A stretch of DNA of 64,000 nt from Brachybacterium avium (GTDB taxonomy: Bacteria; Actinomycetota; Actinomycetes; Actinomycetales; Dermabacteraceae): positions 1 through 64,000 of the forward strand of contig NZ_CP022316.1 in the NCBI RefSeq assembly GCF_002216795.1, given 5' to 3'. The notes beneath the pieces are model-generated. The model ran no database searches, had not been told where the DNA came from, and saw only the letters and a list, made by a program, of their open reading frames with translations. This document shows, one piece after another, positions 26,661 to 37,051 of this stretch. The position numbers were made by a program, and so were the translations under genes. Positions within the stretch are counted from its first letter, which is position 1; each line of letters begins with the position of its first letter.

Positions 26661-26664
<4 letters not shown>
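24949..26664 (-). CDS. OpcA / 6-phosphogluconolactonase fusion protein
   Basis: A 571-residue protein joining two pentose phosphate functions that are usually separate genes. Residues ~1-300 match OpcA, the assembly/allosteric factor of glucose-6-phosphate dehydrogenase: a conserved N-terminus, PIVTWWPESAP near 116-126, and the typical C-terminal end RRLDPDEVYGE near 288-298. Residues ~325-571 match 6-phosphogluconolactonase: VLTGGTVGTKTAAAL, WWGDERYVDHDSADRNE near 387-403, LLGMGPDGHIASLFP near 469-483 and WPVLNSSRHVALLVAG. A linker of about 25 residues lies between. The frame is open throughout, without stop or start at the junction. GTG 26664 overlaps the zwf stop and GGAGG precedes it. Confidence 0.92.
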
Positions 26665-28214
<1,550 letters not shown>

Positions 28215-28240
28215 GATCGTCCTTTCTCGGACATGAGCAC

Positions 28241-28278
28241 AGGAGCACGGCCCGCCGCAGTGGTCGGGCCGTGCTCCT
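28241..28278 (-). terminator. Intercistronic hairpin between tal and zwf
   Basis: A 14-base perfect stem (28241-28254 with 28265-28278) and 10-base loop lie just behind the tal stop and before the zwf ribosome binding site. No U-tract is visible. Confidence 0.7.
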
Positions 28279-28285
28279 CGCGGGG

Positions 28286-29401
28286 TCAGGCGCGGGCGGC
28301 CTCGACGGACTCGGAGACGGTGTCGAGCAGCTCGTTCCAGGCCTTCTCGAACTTCTCGACGCCCTCACGCTCGAGCACGGCGAAGACATCGGTGAGGTCG
28401 ACGCCGGCCTCGGTGAGGCGCTCGAGGACGGACTCGGCCGAGGTGGCGAGCTCGGCGTTCAGCGACGCCTGGGGCTCGGAGTGGTCGGCGACCGCCTCGA
28501 GGGTCTTCTCCGGCATGGTGTTCACGCTCGGATCGGCGACCAGGCTGTCCACGTAGAGGGTGTCGGGATACTCCGGGTTCTTCACCCCGGTCGACGCCCA
28601 GAGCGGACGCTGCACGTTGGCGCCCTCGGCCTGGAGCGCCTCGAAGCGCTTCGAGGCGAAGACCTCCAGGTACTTGCCGAAGGCGACCTGGGCGTTGGCT
28701 ACGCCCGCCTGGCCGCGCAGGGCCAGTGCGTCCTCGGTGTCGAGCGTCTCCAGACGGCCGTCGATCTCGGTATCCACGCGGGAGACGAAGAAGGAGGCGA
28801 CGGAGTGGATCTTCGCGAGGTCCTTGCCCGCCTTCGCGGCGCGCTCGAGACCGGTGAGGTAGGCATCCATCACGGCGAGATAGCGCTCGATCGAGAAGAT
28901 CAGGGTCACGTTGATGCTGATGCCCTCCGCGATCGCGGCGGTGATCGCGGGCAGCCCGGCCTCGGTGGCAGGGATCTTGATGAACACGTTCTCGCGGTCG
29001 ACGACGGCGAAGAGGTGCTTCGCCTGCGCGATCGTCTTGTCGGTGTCATGCGCCAGGCGCGGGTCGACCTCGATGCTCACCCGGCCGTCGAAACCGTGCG
29101 TGGAGGCGTGGAGATCGGCGAAGAGGTCGGCGGCGTGACGCACGTCGTCGGTGGTGAGCACCTCGACGATCTGCTCGACGTCCTTGCCCTCGCCGGTGAG
29201 GCGGTTGATGTCCTCGTCGTACTCGGAGCGGCCGGAGATCGCGGACTGGAAGATCGACGGGTTGGTGGTCACGCCGACGATGTTGCGGGTGTCGATGAGC
29301 TCCTGCAGGTTGCCCGAGGACATCCGCTGGCGGGAGAGGTCGTCGAGCCAGATCGAGACTCCGGCGTCGGAGAGGGCCTGGGTGTTCGTGTTCTGAGCCA
29401 T
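28286..29401 (-). CDS. tal: Transaldolase
   Basis: Transfers a dihydroxyacetone unit between sugar phosphates in the non-oxidative pentose phosphate pathway. The 371 residues match the long actinobacterial form. The Schiff-base lysine lies in [33 protein letters not shown] and [13 protein letters not shown] near the N-terminus are family signatures. ATG 29401 is preceded by GGAAGGA. It lies between tkt and zwf, with hairpins on both sides that may uncouple their expression. Confidence 0.96.
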   Translation of the reverse strand: MAQNTNTQALSDAGVSIWLDDLSRQRMSSGNLQELIDTRNIVGVTTNPSIFQSAISGRSEYDEDINRLTGEGKDVEQIVEVLTTDDVRHAADLFADLHASTHGFDGRVSIEVDPRLAHDTDKTIAQAKHLFAVVDRENVFIKIPATEAGLPAITAAIAEGISINVTLIFSIERYLAVMDAYLTGLERAAKAGKDLAKIHSVASFFVSRVDTEIDGRLETLDTEDALALRGQAGVANAQVAFGKYLEVFASKRFEALQAEGANVQRPLWASTGVKNPEYPDTLYVDSLVADPSVNTMPEKTLEAVADHSEPQASLNAELATSAESVLERLTEAGVDLTDVFAVLEREGVEKFEKAWNELLDTVSESVEAARA

Positions 29402-29530
29402 GTCGTTCCTTCCGGGCGCTGCGCGCCCTGTGTCGGACTGGTGTCGTCGGGGTCAACGTCGGCGAGCTCCCGATCCTTCCACGATGTGGCTCGGGGAACC
29501 CTGACGCGGACGATGGATCTGGACCGGGGG

Positions 29531-29567
29531 CGTGCGGGGCGGGACCGCTGCGGTCCCGCCCCGCACG
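29531..29567 (-). terminator. Strong hairpin directly behind tkt
   Basis: A perfect 17-base stem (29531-29547 with 29551-29567) and loop CTG start three bases after the tkt stop on the minus strand. No U-tract follows, but stability should be very high. Confidence 0.8.
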
Positions 29568-29570
29568 GGG

Positions 29571-31676
29571 TCACGCACCGGCGGCGGTGAGAGATTCCTT
29601 CGCGGCCTCGACCACGGCCTCGGCGGTGAAGCCGAACTCGCGGAAGAGGGTCTTGGCATCGGCGGAGGCGCCGTAGTGCTCGAGCGAGACCGCCCGGCCG
29701 TGGGTGCCCAGGAAGCGGTACCAGGGCATCGCGATCCCGGCCTCGACGCTCACCCGGGCGGTGACGGCGGCGGGGAGCACGGATTCGCGGTACTCCTCGT
29801 CCTGCTCGTCGAACCACTCCACCGACGGCATCGAGACCAGGCGGGTCGGGGTGCCGGCCGCCTCGAGCTGCTTCTGCGCCGCGGCGGCGTACTGCACCTC
29901 GGAGCCGGTGGCGATGAGGATGACCGCCGGCTCGGCCGAGGCCTCCTTCATGATGTAGCCGCCCTTGACCAGGTTCTCCGCACCGGCGTACTCGGTGCGG
30001 TCGAAGGTCGGCATCGCCTGGCGCGACAGGATCAGCCCGACCGGGCCGTGGTCGCGCTCCAGCAGCGCCTTCCACGCCTGCGCGGCCTCGTTGGCGTCCG
30101 CCGGTCGCACGATCGAGAGGTTCGGGATGGCCCGGTAGGCGGCCAGGTGCTCGACCGGCTGGTGAGTGGGGCCGTCCTCGCCCAGACCGATGGAGTCGTG
30201 GGTCCACACGTACGTGGCCGGGACCTTCATCAGCGAGGCGAGACGGACCGCACCGCGCATGTAGTCCGCGAACTGGAAGAAGGTGCCGCCGTAGGGGCGG
30301 GTGAGACCGTGCAGGGAGATCCCCGAGAGGATCGCGCCCATGGCGTGCTCGCGGATGCCGAAGTGCATCGTGCGGCCGAACTTGTCGCCCGTGAACTCGG
30401 CGGAGCTCAGCTCCGCGGGGAGGAAGGAGGGCTCGCCCTTCATCGAGGTGTTGTTCGAGCCGGCGAGATCGGCGGAGCCGCCCCACAGCTCGGGCATGAC
30501 CGGGGCGAGGGCATTGAGGACCGCGCCGGAGGCGGCGCGGGTGGCGATGCCCTTCTCATCGGCCTCGAAGCTCGGGAACGCCTGGGCGAAGCCCGTGGGG
30601 AGCTCACGCGCCCGCAGACGATCCAGCAGTGCTGCGGCGTCGGCGTTCGCGGAGCGCCAGGCCTGGTAGCCGGTCTCCCACTCGGCCTTCGCAGCGGCTG
30701 CCCGCTCGGCGAGACCACGGGTGTGGGCCAGGACGTCCTCATCGACCTGGAACTGCTGCTCCGGATCGAATCCGATGGCTTCCTTCAGGCCCTTGACGCC
30801 CTCGGGGCCGAGCTTGGCGCCGTGGACGGAGGCGCTGCCGGCCAGCTCCGGGATCGGCCAACCGATGACGGTGTGCAGACGGATGAAGGTCGGCTTGTCG
30901 GTGACCTTCTGGGCCTCGAGGATCTCGGCCTTCAGCGCCGCGACGTCCTCGACGTACGTGGAGCCGTCAGCGCCCCCTGCCGTCCAATCGACGGTGCGCA
31001 CGTCCCAGCCGTAGGCCTCGTAGCGTGCAGCGGTGTCCTCGGTGAAGGCGATCGAGGTGTCACCCTCGATGGAGATCTCGTTGTCATCCCACAGGACGAT
31101 GAGGTTGCCGAGCTGCTGGGTGCCGGCGATCGAGCTGGCCTCGCTGCTGACACCCTCCTGCAGGTCGCCGTCGGAGGCGATCACGTAGGTGAAGTGATCG
31201 AAGGGGCTGGTGCCGGCGGCGGCCGACGGATCGAGCAGGCCGCGCTCGCGGCGCTGCGCCATCGCGAAGCCCACGGCGGAGGAGATGCCCTGGCCGAGCG
31301 GGCCGGTGGTCATCTCCACACCCTTGGTGAGGAAGTTCTCGGGGTGACCGGGGGTCTTGGAGCCCCAGGTGCGCAGCTCCTCGAGGTCCTGCTTCTCCAG
31401 CCCGAAGCCGCCGAGGAACAGCTGGATGTACTGGGTGAGGCTGGAGTGACCGGCCGAGAGGATGAAGCGATCGCGGCCCAGCCAGGTGGGATCGGCCGGG
31501 TCGTGGCGCATCAGGTCCTGGTAGAGCAGGTACGCGGCCGGGGCGAGGCTCACCGCGGTGCCGGGGTGACCGCTGCCGACCTTCTCGACGGCGTCTGCCG
31601 CGAGCACGCGGGCGGTATCGACCGCTCGCTTGTCGAGTGCGGTCCAGCCCTCGGGGGCCTTGAAGGTCTCTGTCAT
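29571..31676 (-). CDS. tkt: Transketolase
   Basis: Thiamine diphosphate enzyme moving two-carbon units in the pentose phosphate pathway. The protein has 701 residues. Features are the N-terminal GSGHPGTAVSLAPAAYLLYQ, the ThDP/metal motif SDGDLQEGVSSEA with DDNEIS, and the second-domain FFQFADYMRGAVRLASL with WTHDSIGLGEDGPTHQPVE. The frame stays open upstream, but ATG 31676 follows AAAGGAA and matches family starts (TETFKAPEGWTALD). It is the first gene of the minus-strand pentose phosphate cluster. Confidence 0.97.
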   Translation of the reverse strand: MTETFKAPEGWTALDKRAVDTARVLAADAVEKVGSGHPGTAVSLAPAAYLLYQDLMRHDPADPTWLGRDRFILSAGHSSLTQYIQLFLGGFGLEKQDLEELRTWGSKTPGHPENFLTKGVEMTTGPLGQGISSAVGFAMAQRRERGLLDPSAAAGTSPFDHFTYVIASDGDLQEGVSSEASSIAGTQQLGNLIVLWDDNEISIEGDTSIAFTEDTAARYEAYGWDVRTVDWTAGGADGSTYVEDVAALKAEILEAQKVTDKPTFIRLHTVIGWPIPELAGSASVHGAKLGPEGVKGLKEAIGFDPEQQFQVDEDVLAHTRGLAERAAAAKAEWETGYQAWRSANADAAALLDRLRARELPTGFAQAFPSFEADEKGIATRAASGAVLNALAPVMPELWGGSADLAGSNNTSMKGEPSFLPAELSSAEFTGDKFGRTMHFGIREHAMGAILSGISLHGLTRPYGGTFFQFADYMRGAVRLASLMKVPATYVWTHDSIGLGEDGPTHQPVEHLAAYRAIPNLSIVRPADANEAAQAWKALLERDHGPVGLILSRQAMPTFDRTEYAGAENLVKGGYIMKEASAEPAVILIATGSEVQYAAAAQKQLEAAGTPTRLVSMPSVEWFDEQDEEYRESVLPAAVTARVSVEAGIAMPWYRFLGTHGRAVSLEHYGASADAKTLFREFGFTAEAVVEAAKESLTAAGA

Positions 31677-32010
31677 GTCGGGTGATTCCTTTCGGCGGAG
31701 CACGGCCGTGAGGGCCGCTCGGTTCAGCAGGCCTCGCCGGGAGGACCCGGGCACACGGTGGCGTGCGGGGTCCGGCGCGAGGCGACGTGCCCCACCTTAG
31801 TCCGGGCGCCGCTGCCGCTGCTTCTCCATCCCGCAGGTTGCCGCGAGGATTCCGCTCTCCGCACAGCGCCCCGGGCCGCGCATCGCGACGTGCACGACCC
31901 ACGGTGCCGGGTCTCACCCCGTGTCGGGGTGCCCCGGTCCGCTCCCGCGGCCTAGACTGGCCGGGTTCACGCGACGACCGCGTCGTGCTCAGGAGGAAGG
32001 ACGGTGGGCG
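31677..32010. promoter_or_regulatory. Divergent promoter region between tkt and ctaB
   Basis: This 334-base gap holds no convincing gene. On the minus strand TAAGGT (31799-31794) is a plausible -10 box for tkt. On the plus strand TAGACT (31953-31958) is a plausible -10 box for ctaB. AGGAGGAAGG at 31991-32000 is the ctaB ribosome binding region. Nothing else was recognised. Confidence 0.45.
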
Positions 32011-32961
32011 GTGACCGCCACCCAGGGAGCGTCGGTACGGAACTCTGGCCGAGATGGTGATCGGACGCCACGGACGCCGCTTTCCGTGCTGCGCGGCTAC
32101 GTGGCGCTGACCAAGCCGCGGATCATCGAGCTGCTGCTGATCACCACCATCCCCACCATGTTCCTGGCCGCCGGGGGCTTCCCCTCGCTGTGGCTGATCC
32201 TCACCACGATGATCGGCGGCTATCTCGCCGCCGGGGGCGCCAATGCCCTGAACATGTACCTGGACCGCGACATCGACGCGAAGATGAAGCGGACGAAGAA
32301 CCGTCCGCTGGTGACGGGGGAGATCTCTCCCCGCGCCGGGCTGATCTTCGGCATCGTGCTCTCGATCGTCTCCACTCTCTGGCTGGGTCTGCTGGTGAAC
32401 TGGATGTCCGCCGCGCTCGGGGCCGGCGCGATCCTGCTCTACGTCGTGTTCTACACGATCCTCCTCAAGCGCCGCACCAGCCAGAACATCGTCTGGGGCG
32501 GGGTTGCCGGGTGCATGCCGGTGCTGATCGGCTGGTCTGCGGTGACCGGCACCGTCTCCTGGACCGCGGTGCTGCTGTTCCTGGTGATCTTCTTCTGGAC
32601 CCCGCCGCACTACTGGCCGCTCGCGGAGAAGTTCTCGCGGGACTATGCCGACGCCGGGGTGCCGATGCTGCCGGTGGTGGCCTCGCGCGGGAAGGTCGCC
32701 GGGCAGATGATCATGCACACCGCGCTGATGGTCTTCGCCAGCCTCGCCATCATCCCGCTGGGTGCGACCGGCTGGGTGTACGGCGTGGGCGCTGTCGCAG
32801 CCGGTGCCTGGTTCGGCTTCCTGGTGGTGCGCTACGCACTGCGGGTCCGCCGCGGCCTGAGCGGCAAGGCGCTCGGGCCGATGGTGGTCTTCCACGGGTC
32901 GATCACCTACCTGACCGTCCTGTTCGTCGCTCTCGCGATCGATCCCTTCGTCACCCTGTGA
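32011..32961 (+). CDS. ctaB: Protoheme IX farnesyltransferase (heme O synthase)
   Basis: Farnesylates heme B to heme O for terminal oxidases; integral membrane UbiA-family enzyme. The 316 residues contain about nine hydrophobic helices. The aspartate-rich [20 protein letters not shown] motif binds the prenyl diphosphate, and [17 protein letters not shown] is the second conserved loop. GTG 32011 is chosen for the purine-rich AGGAGGAAGG upstream. The gene beside tkt is a usual actinobacterial arrangement. It ends in a GTGA overlap with xerD. Confidence 0.93.
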   Translation: MTATQGASVRNSGRDGDRTPRTPLSVLRGYVALTKPRIIELLLITTIPTMFLAAGGFPSLWLILTTMIGGYLAAGGANALNMYLDRDIDAKMKRTKNRPLVTGEISPRAGLIFGIVLSIVSTLWLGLLVNWMSAALGAGAILLYVVFYTILLKRRTSQNIVWGGVAGCMPVLIGWSAVTGTVSWTAVLLFLVIFFWTPPHYWPLAEKFSRDYADAGVPMLPVVASRGKVAGQMIMHTALMVFASLAIIPLGATGWVYGVGAVAAGAWFGFLVVRYALRVRRGLSGKALGPMVVFHGSITYLTVLFVALAIDPFVTL

Positions 32962-33956
32962 CCCCGGGCGGCGCTTCCCGGCCTGCACAGGAGCAGGCGC
33001 TGCGCCCCGGTGACCGCCGGATCCTCGAGCAGTACCTCAGTCATCTGCGGATCGAGCGCGGACTGTCCACGAACACCCTCGCGGCCTATGAGCGGGATCT
33101 GCGCCGCTATCTGTGTGACCTGGCCCGGCAGGAGATCGACCCGGCGACGGTGCAATCGCAGCAGCTGGGGACCTGGCTGCAGGCGCTGCGCACCGGGGCC
33201 GACGGAGGCAGCGTGCTGTCTCCCGCCTCGGCCGCCCGCTCGCTGGCCGCCGTGCGCGGCCTGCACGCCTTCCTCGACTCCGAACGGGTCTCGACCACCG
33301 GTGACCCCTCACGGCTGGTGCCGACTCCGGCGCTGCCGCAGCGCCTGCCGCATCCGCTGAGCATCGAGCAGGTCGAGGCGCTGATCGAGGCCGCGGGACG
33401 ACCCGGCACCGGGCGCGACAGCGCCGCACGGGCACTGCGCGACCGGGCACTGCTCGAGGTCCTCTACGGGCTCGGCGCCCGCATCTCCGAGGCGACCGGC
33501 CTCGACATCGACGACGTCGAGGTGCAGGAGCGGGCGGCCGTGCTGCGCGGCAAGGGGGACAAGCACCGCATCGTCCCCGTCGGCCGCTACGCGCTCGAGG
33601 CGCTGGAGGCCTATCTCACCCGGGGCCGGCCGGCCCTGGCGGCCCGCGGCCGTGGCACGCCGGCCGTGTTCCTCGGCTCGCGCGGGACCCGCCTGACCCG
33701 GCAGGCGGCCTGGCAGCTCATCCAGCGCGCCGCCGAAGCGGCCGAGCTGACCGACCTGCCGGAGCCGATCAGCCCGCACACCCTGCGTCACTCCTACGCC
33801 ACGCACCTGCTGCACGGCGGTGCGGATGTGCGCTCCGTGCAGGAGCTGCTGGGCCATGCCTCGGTCACCACCACACAGCTGTACACGCAGGTCACCGTGG
33901 ATTCGCTGCGGGAGACCCATGCCGGTGCCCACCCCCGTGCCCGACGGGGGGCTTAG
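32958..33956 (+). CDS. xerD: Site-specific tyrosine recombinase XerD
   Basis: Resolves chromosome dimers at dif with XerC. The protein has 332 residues. It has an N-terminal SAM-like core-binding domain ([20 protein letters not shown]) and a C-terminal catalytic domain. All catalytic residues are visible: Arg in [14 protein letters not shown], Lys in [11 protein letters not shown], His-X-X-Arg in [20 protein letters not shown], His in [11 protein letters not shown] and the nucleophile Tyr in QLYT. GTG 32958 overlaps the ctaB stop. The position before parA fits XerD rather than a mobile-element integrase. Confidence 0.93.
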   Translation: MTPGGASRPAQEQALRPGDRRILEQYLSHLRIERGLSTNTLAAYERDLRRYLCDLARQEIDPATVQSQQLGTWLQALRTGADGGSVLSPASAARSLAAVRGLHAFLDSERVSTTGDPSRLVPTPALPQRLPHPLSIEQVEALIEAAGRPGTGRDSAARALRDRALLEVLYGLGARISEATGLDIDDVEVQERAAVLRGKGDKHRIVPVGRYALEALEAYLTRGRPALAARGRGTPAVFLGSRGTRLTRQAAWQLIQRAAEAAELTDLPEPISPHTLRHSYATHLLHGGADVRSVQELLGHASVTTTQLYTQVTVDSLRETHAGAHPRARRGA

Positions 33957-34132
33957 ACTTGTCCGGCACGGCGCCCCTGCCTGGTCCCACTGGCAGCGGA
34001 CGTCCTGCGCGAGACGGCGACAGCATGGCGCAGCCCCCGCTCCCCGGACTGGGATCGGACCTCCTCCGGCCCCGGTGCGGAGCGCCGCCCCATGCACGCC
34101 TCAGACCACGACGCCGACGACAGGACACCGAC

Positions 34133-35005
34133 GTGAGCCCGACCTCCTCCCAGCAGCTGGACATCGACCTCGGCCCGACCGGCCGCCCGATGCCGGAGCT
34201 CCCGGAGCCGGCCCCGCTCGACGGCCACGGCCCGGCCAGGATCATCTCGATGGTGAACCAGAAGGGTGGGGTCGGGAAGACGACCAGCGTCATCAATCTC
34301 GGCGCGGCTCTGGCCGAGCTCGGGCGCAAGGTGCTCCTGGTGGACCTCGATCCCCAGGGCGCCCTCAGCGCCGGCACCGGGGTGAACCCCTACGAGCTCG
34401 ACGTGACCGTCTACAACCTGCTGATGGAGCGCGGCCACGACGTGCGCGAGGTCATCCAGGAGACGCACACCGAGAATCTCGATGTGCTGCCTGCCAACAT
34501 CGACCTCTCCGCCGCGGAGGTCACCCTCGTCAACGAGGTCGCCCGGGAGATGGCGCTGGCACGCGTGCTGCGCCCGGTGGCCGACGACTATGACGTGATC
34601 ATCATCGACTGCCAGCCCTCGCTGGGACTCCTGACCGTGAACGCACTGGCCGCCAGCCACGGCGTGATCATCCCGCTGGAGGCCGAGTACTTCGCGCTGC
34701 GCGGCGTGGCACTGCTGGTGGAGACCATCGAGAAGGTCCAGGACCGCATCAACCCGCGCCTCGAGCTCGACGGCATCCTCATCACCATGTTCGATCCGCG
34801 CACCCTGCATGCGCGCGAAGTGTGCCAGCGCGTCGTGGAGGCGTTCCCGGACCAGGTCCTGCACACCACCATCAACCGCACGGTGAAGTTCCCCGACGCG
34901 TCGGTGGCCGCGGAGCCGATCATCTCCTTCGCCACCTCGAACAAGGGCGCGGCAGCCTACCGTCAGCTCGCCCGGGAACTCATCTCCCGCGGCGCCGCCG
35001 CCTGA
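34133..35005 (+). CDS. parA: ParA-family ATPase (chromosome partitioning)
   Basis: A 290-residue ParA/Soj-type ATPase. The deviant Walker A motif KGGVGKTTS is preceded by ISMVNQ, then LLVDLDPQGALSAG and the Walker B region VIIIDCQPSLGLLTVNAL. There is no parB next to it, so it is probably the second actinobacterial ParA that accompanies xerD. GTG 34133 is chosen because AGGAC precedes it; the open upstream sequence looks non-coding, and TAGACT at 33954-33959 may be its -10 box. The following gene is rluB, one base overlapping, where relatives often carry scpA and scpB. Confidence 0.9.
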   Translation: MSPTSSQQLDIDLGPTGRPMPELPEPAPLDGHGPARIISMVNQKGGVGKTTSVINLGAALAELGRKVLLVDLDPQGALSAGTGVNPYELDVTVYNLLMERGHDVREVIQETHTENLDVLPANIDLSAAEVTLVNEVAREMALARVLRPVADDYDVIIIDCQPSLGLLTVNALAASHGVIIPLEAEYFALRGVALLVETIEKVQDRINPRLELDGILITMFDPRTLHAREVCQRVVEAFPDQVLHTTINRTVKFPDASVAAEPIISFATSNKGAAAYRQLARELISRGAAA

Positions 35006-35925
35006 TGGCCGCGGATCGTTCCGGACGCGGCGGCTCCGGCGGCCGGGGCGCCGGTGCCGGGCGCACCGGCGGCCGTCCGCCCCGACGGCGCAGCGCCTTC
35101 ACCCCGCCCCGCCAGGTCCGCCTCCGCGACGGCGAGGGGAAGCCGGTCGTCCCCGATGCCGAGCCGAACGGTGAACCGACCGAAGCTCATCGCACGGACG
35201 GCGAACGGCTGCAGAAGGTGCTGGCCGGGGCCGGGTTCGGCTCCCGCCGAGCCTGCGAGGCGCTGATCTCCGGCGGCCGGGTGCGGGTGGACGGCGAGAT
35301 CGTCCAGGAGCAGGGGGTCCGTGTCGACCCCGCCGCTCAGGTGATCCACGTCGACGGCAGACGGCTGCAGCTCGACGAGTCCAAGCTCACCCTGGTGCTG
35401 AACAAGCCCCGCGCCGTGGTCTCCGCGATGAGCGACCCCGAGGGACGGCGCGACCTCAGCGAGTTCACCGCCGCCCACTCGCAGCGGCTCTACCACGTGG
35501 GGCGTCTGGACTACGAGACCGAGGGACTGCTGCTGCTGACCAATGACGGTGAGCTCGCCCATCGCCTCACCCATCCCAGCTTCGAGGTCGACAAGACCTA
35601 TGTATGCCGCTTCGACGCGCCCGGCGGCCCGCCCCGCGGACTGGTCAAGGTGCTGCGCGAGGGCGTCGAGCTCGACGACGGCCCCGCCCGCGCCGATCGC
35701 GCCCGGGTGCTGGCCCAGGACGGTCGCGAGGCCGTGGTCGAGGTGACCCTCCATGAGGGCCGCAACCGCATCGTGCGGCGCATGTTCGCCTCCCAGGGCT
35801 TCGAGCTGACAGCTCTGATGCGCACCCGGATCGGCCCTGTCGTGCTGGGCGACCTGCCCACCGGCACCACCCGCGAGCTCACCGGGCGTGAGCTGGGCAC
35901 CCTGATGGCCGAGGTGGGACTGTGA
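35005..35925 (+). CDS. rluB: 23S rRNA pseudouridine synthase (RluB/RsuA family)
   Basis: Isomerises uridine to pseudouridine in large-subunit rRNA. The protein has 306 residues. A basic, glycine-rich N-terminal tail of about 60 residues is followed by an S4 RNA-binding domain (QKVLAGAGFGSRRACEALI) and the synthase domain. The catalytic aspartate lies in GRLDYETEGLLLLTNDG, and the RsuA-family motif HEGRNRIVRRMF is near the C-terminus. The start overlaps the parA stop (TGATG) and the stop overlaps the tyrA start (GTGA). Confidence 0.93.
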   Translation: MAADRSGRGGSGGRGAGAGRTGGRPPRRRSAFTPPRQVRLRDGEGKPVVPDAEPNGEPTEAHRTDGERLQKVLAGAGFGSRRACEALISGGRVRVDGEIVQEQGVRVDPAAQVIHVDGRRLQLDESKLTLVLNKPRAVVSAMSDPEGRRDLSEFTAAHSQRLYHVGRLDYETEGLLLLTNDGELAHRLTHPSFEVDKTYVCRFDAPGGPPRGLVKVLREGVELDDGPARADRARVLAQDGREAVVEVTLHEGRNRIVRRMFASQGFELTALMRTRIGPVVLGDLPTGTTRELTGRELGTLMAEVGL

Positions 35926-37031
35926 CGGCGCTGGTGCCGTCACCGGTGCGGATCATCGGCACCGGGCTGATCGGCGGCTCCCTCGGCCTCGCGCTGCGCC
36001 GCGCCGGGGTCGAGGTCCAGGTGGAGGATGCCTCTCCGGGCACCGCGGCGCTGGCCGTGGAGCTCGGGGTGGGGGCGCTGCCCGGCGCGGAGGCCCCCGA
36101 CCCGTCACTGGTGCTCGTCGCGGCCCCGCCGGACGTCGCCGCGGCGCTCGTGGACCGGGCGCTGCGCAGCTGGCCGGACGCCCTGGTCGCAGACGTCGCC
36201 AGCGTCAAGGCCACGGTGCTGGACGGCGTGCGTCAGCGCGCCCGGCCCGGGGACCTGCCGCGGTACATCGGCGCCCACCCGATGGCCGGTCGCGAGGTCT
36301 CCGGGGTGATCGCCGCCCGCGCCGATCTGTTCCTGGGCCGCCCCTTCGTCGTCGTCCCGCACCAGGGCACAGCTCCCCGCGCCGTGAGCATCCTGCGAGG
36401 CCTGGCCACCGAGATCGGCTCGGTGCCCACCACGATGGATGCCGCCGCCCACGACATCGCCGTGGCTCAGGTCTCCCATGTGCCGCAGGTGATGTCCAGC
36501 CTGATGGCCGCCACCCTGCTGCAGCCCAGCGAGCCCGCTCTGGGTCTGGCCGGCCAGGGTCTGCGCGACACCACCCGCATCGCCGACTCCGATACGCGGC
36601 TGTGGGTCGAGATCCTCGGCGCGAACGCGGGCGCGGTCGGGCACGTGCTGGCAGAGGTCCGGGACCGGCTCGAGGGCGTGCTGACGGCGCTGGGCACGCT
36701 CGAGGGCGATCCCGATCCGGGCACCGGCTCCCGTCGGGCGCTGGCCGACCTGATCTCCGCGGGCAACCGCGGGGTGCGCCGCATCCCCGGCAAGCACGGC
36801 GGCGCGACCGATGCCTTCGCCACGGTCGTGGTGCTGGTCCCGGACCGTCCGGGCGAGCTGGCCCGCCTGCTCACGGAGATCGGCCAGATCGGCGTGAACC
36901 TCGAGGACCTCCGCCTCGAGCACGAGCTGGAGCGCGCGGTGGGCCTGGCGCACATCGCGATCGACGCCTCCCGTGAGGACCTGCTCACGCGGGAGCTCGC
37001 CGAACGGGGATGGAGGGTCGCGGACGCCTGA
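35922..37031 (+). CDS. tyrA: Prephenate dehydrogenase
   Basis: Oxidative decarboxylation of prephenate to 4-hydroxyphenylpyruvate in tyrosine synthesis. The protein has 369 residues. A Rossmann motif [17 protein letters not shown] opens it, followed by [15 protein letters not shown] with the catalytic histidine and the FVVVP segment. A C-terminal ACT-like domain begins around residue 305 ([20 protein letters not shown]), suggesting feedback control by tyrosine. GTG 35922 overlaps the rluB stop. It shares the neighbourhood with cmk-der as in other actinobacteria. Confidence 0.92.
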   Translation: MTALVPSPVRIIGTGLIGGSLGLALRRAGVEVQVEDASPGTAALAVELGVGALPGAEAPDPSLVLVAAPPDVAAALVDRALRSWPDALVADVASVKATVLDGVRQRARPGDLPRYIGAHPMAGREVSGVIAARADLFLGRPFVVVPHQGTAPRAVSILRGLATEIGSVPTTMDAAAHDIAVAQVSHVPQVMSSLMAATLLQPSEPALGLAGQGLRDTTRIADSDTRLWVEILGANAGAVGHVLAEVRDRLEGVLTALGTLEGDPDPGTGSRRALADLISAGNRGVRRIPGKHGGATDAFATVVVLVPDRPGELARLLTEIGQIGVNLEDLRLEHELERAVGLAHIAIDASREDLLTRELAERGWRVADA

Positions 37032-37039
37032 GCGCCCCG

Positions 37040-37045
37040 TATCCT
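37040..37045 (+). promoter_or_regulatory. -10 box of a leaderless promoter for cmk-der
   Basis: TATCCT lies exactly six bases before ATG 37052 and no ribosome binding site is visible. Confidence 0.6.
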
Positions 37046-37051
37046 TGCCGG

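Noticed and set aside
32958-33956. Tyrosine recombinase as a sign of an integrated element
   Set aside because: Its place between ctaB and parA and full-length XerD motifs mark it as the chromosomal dimer resolvase; no attachment repeats or phage genes surround it.
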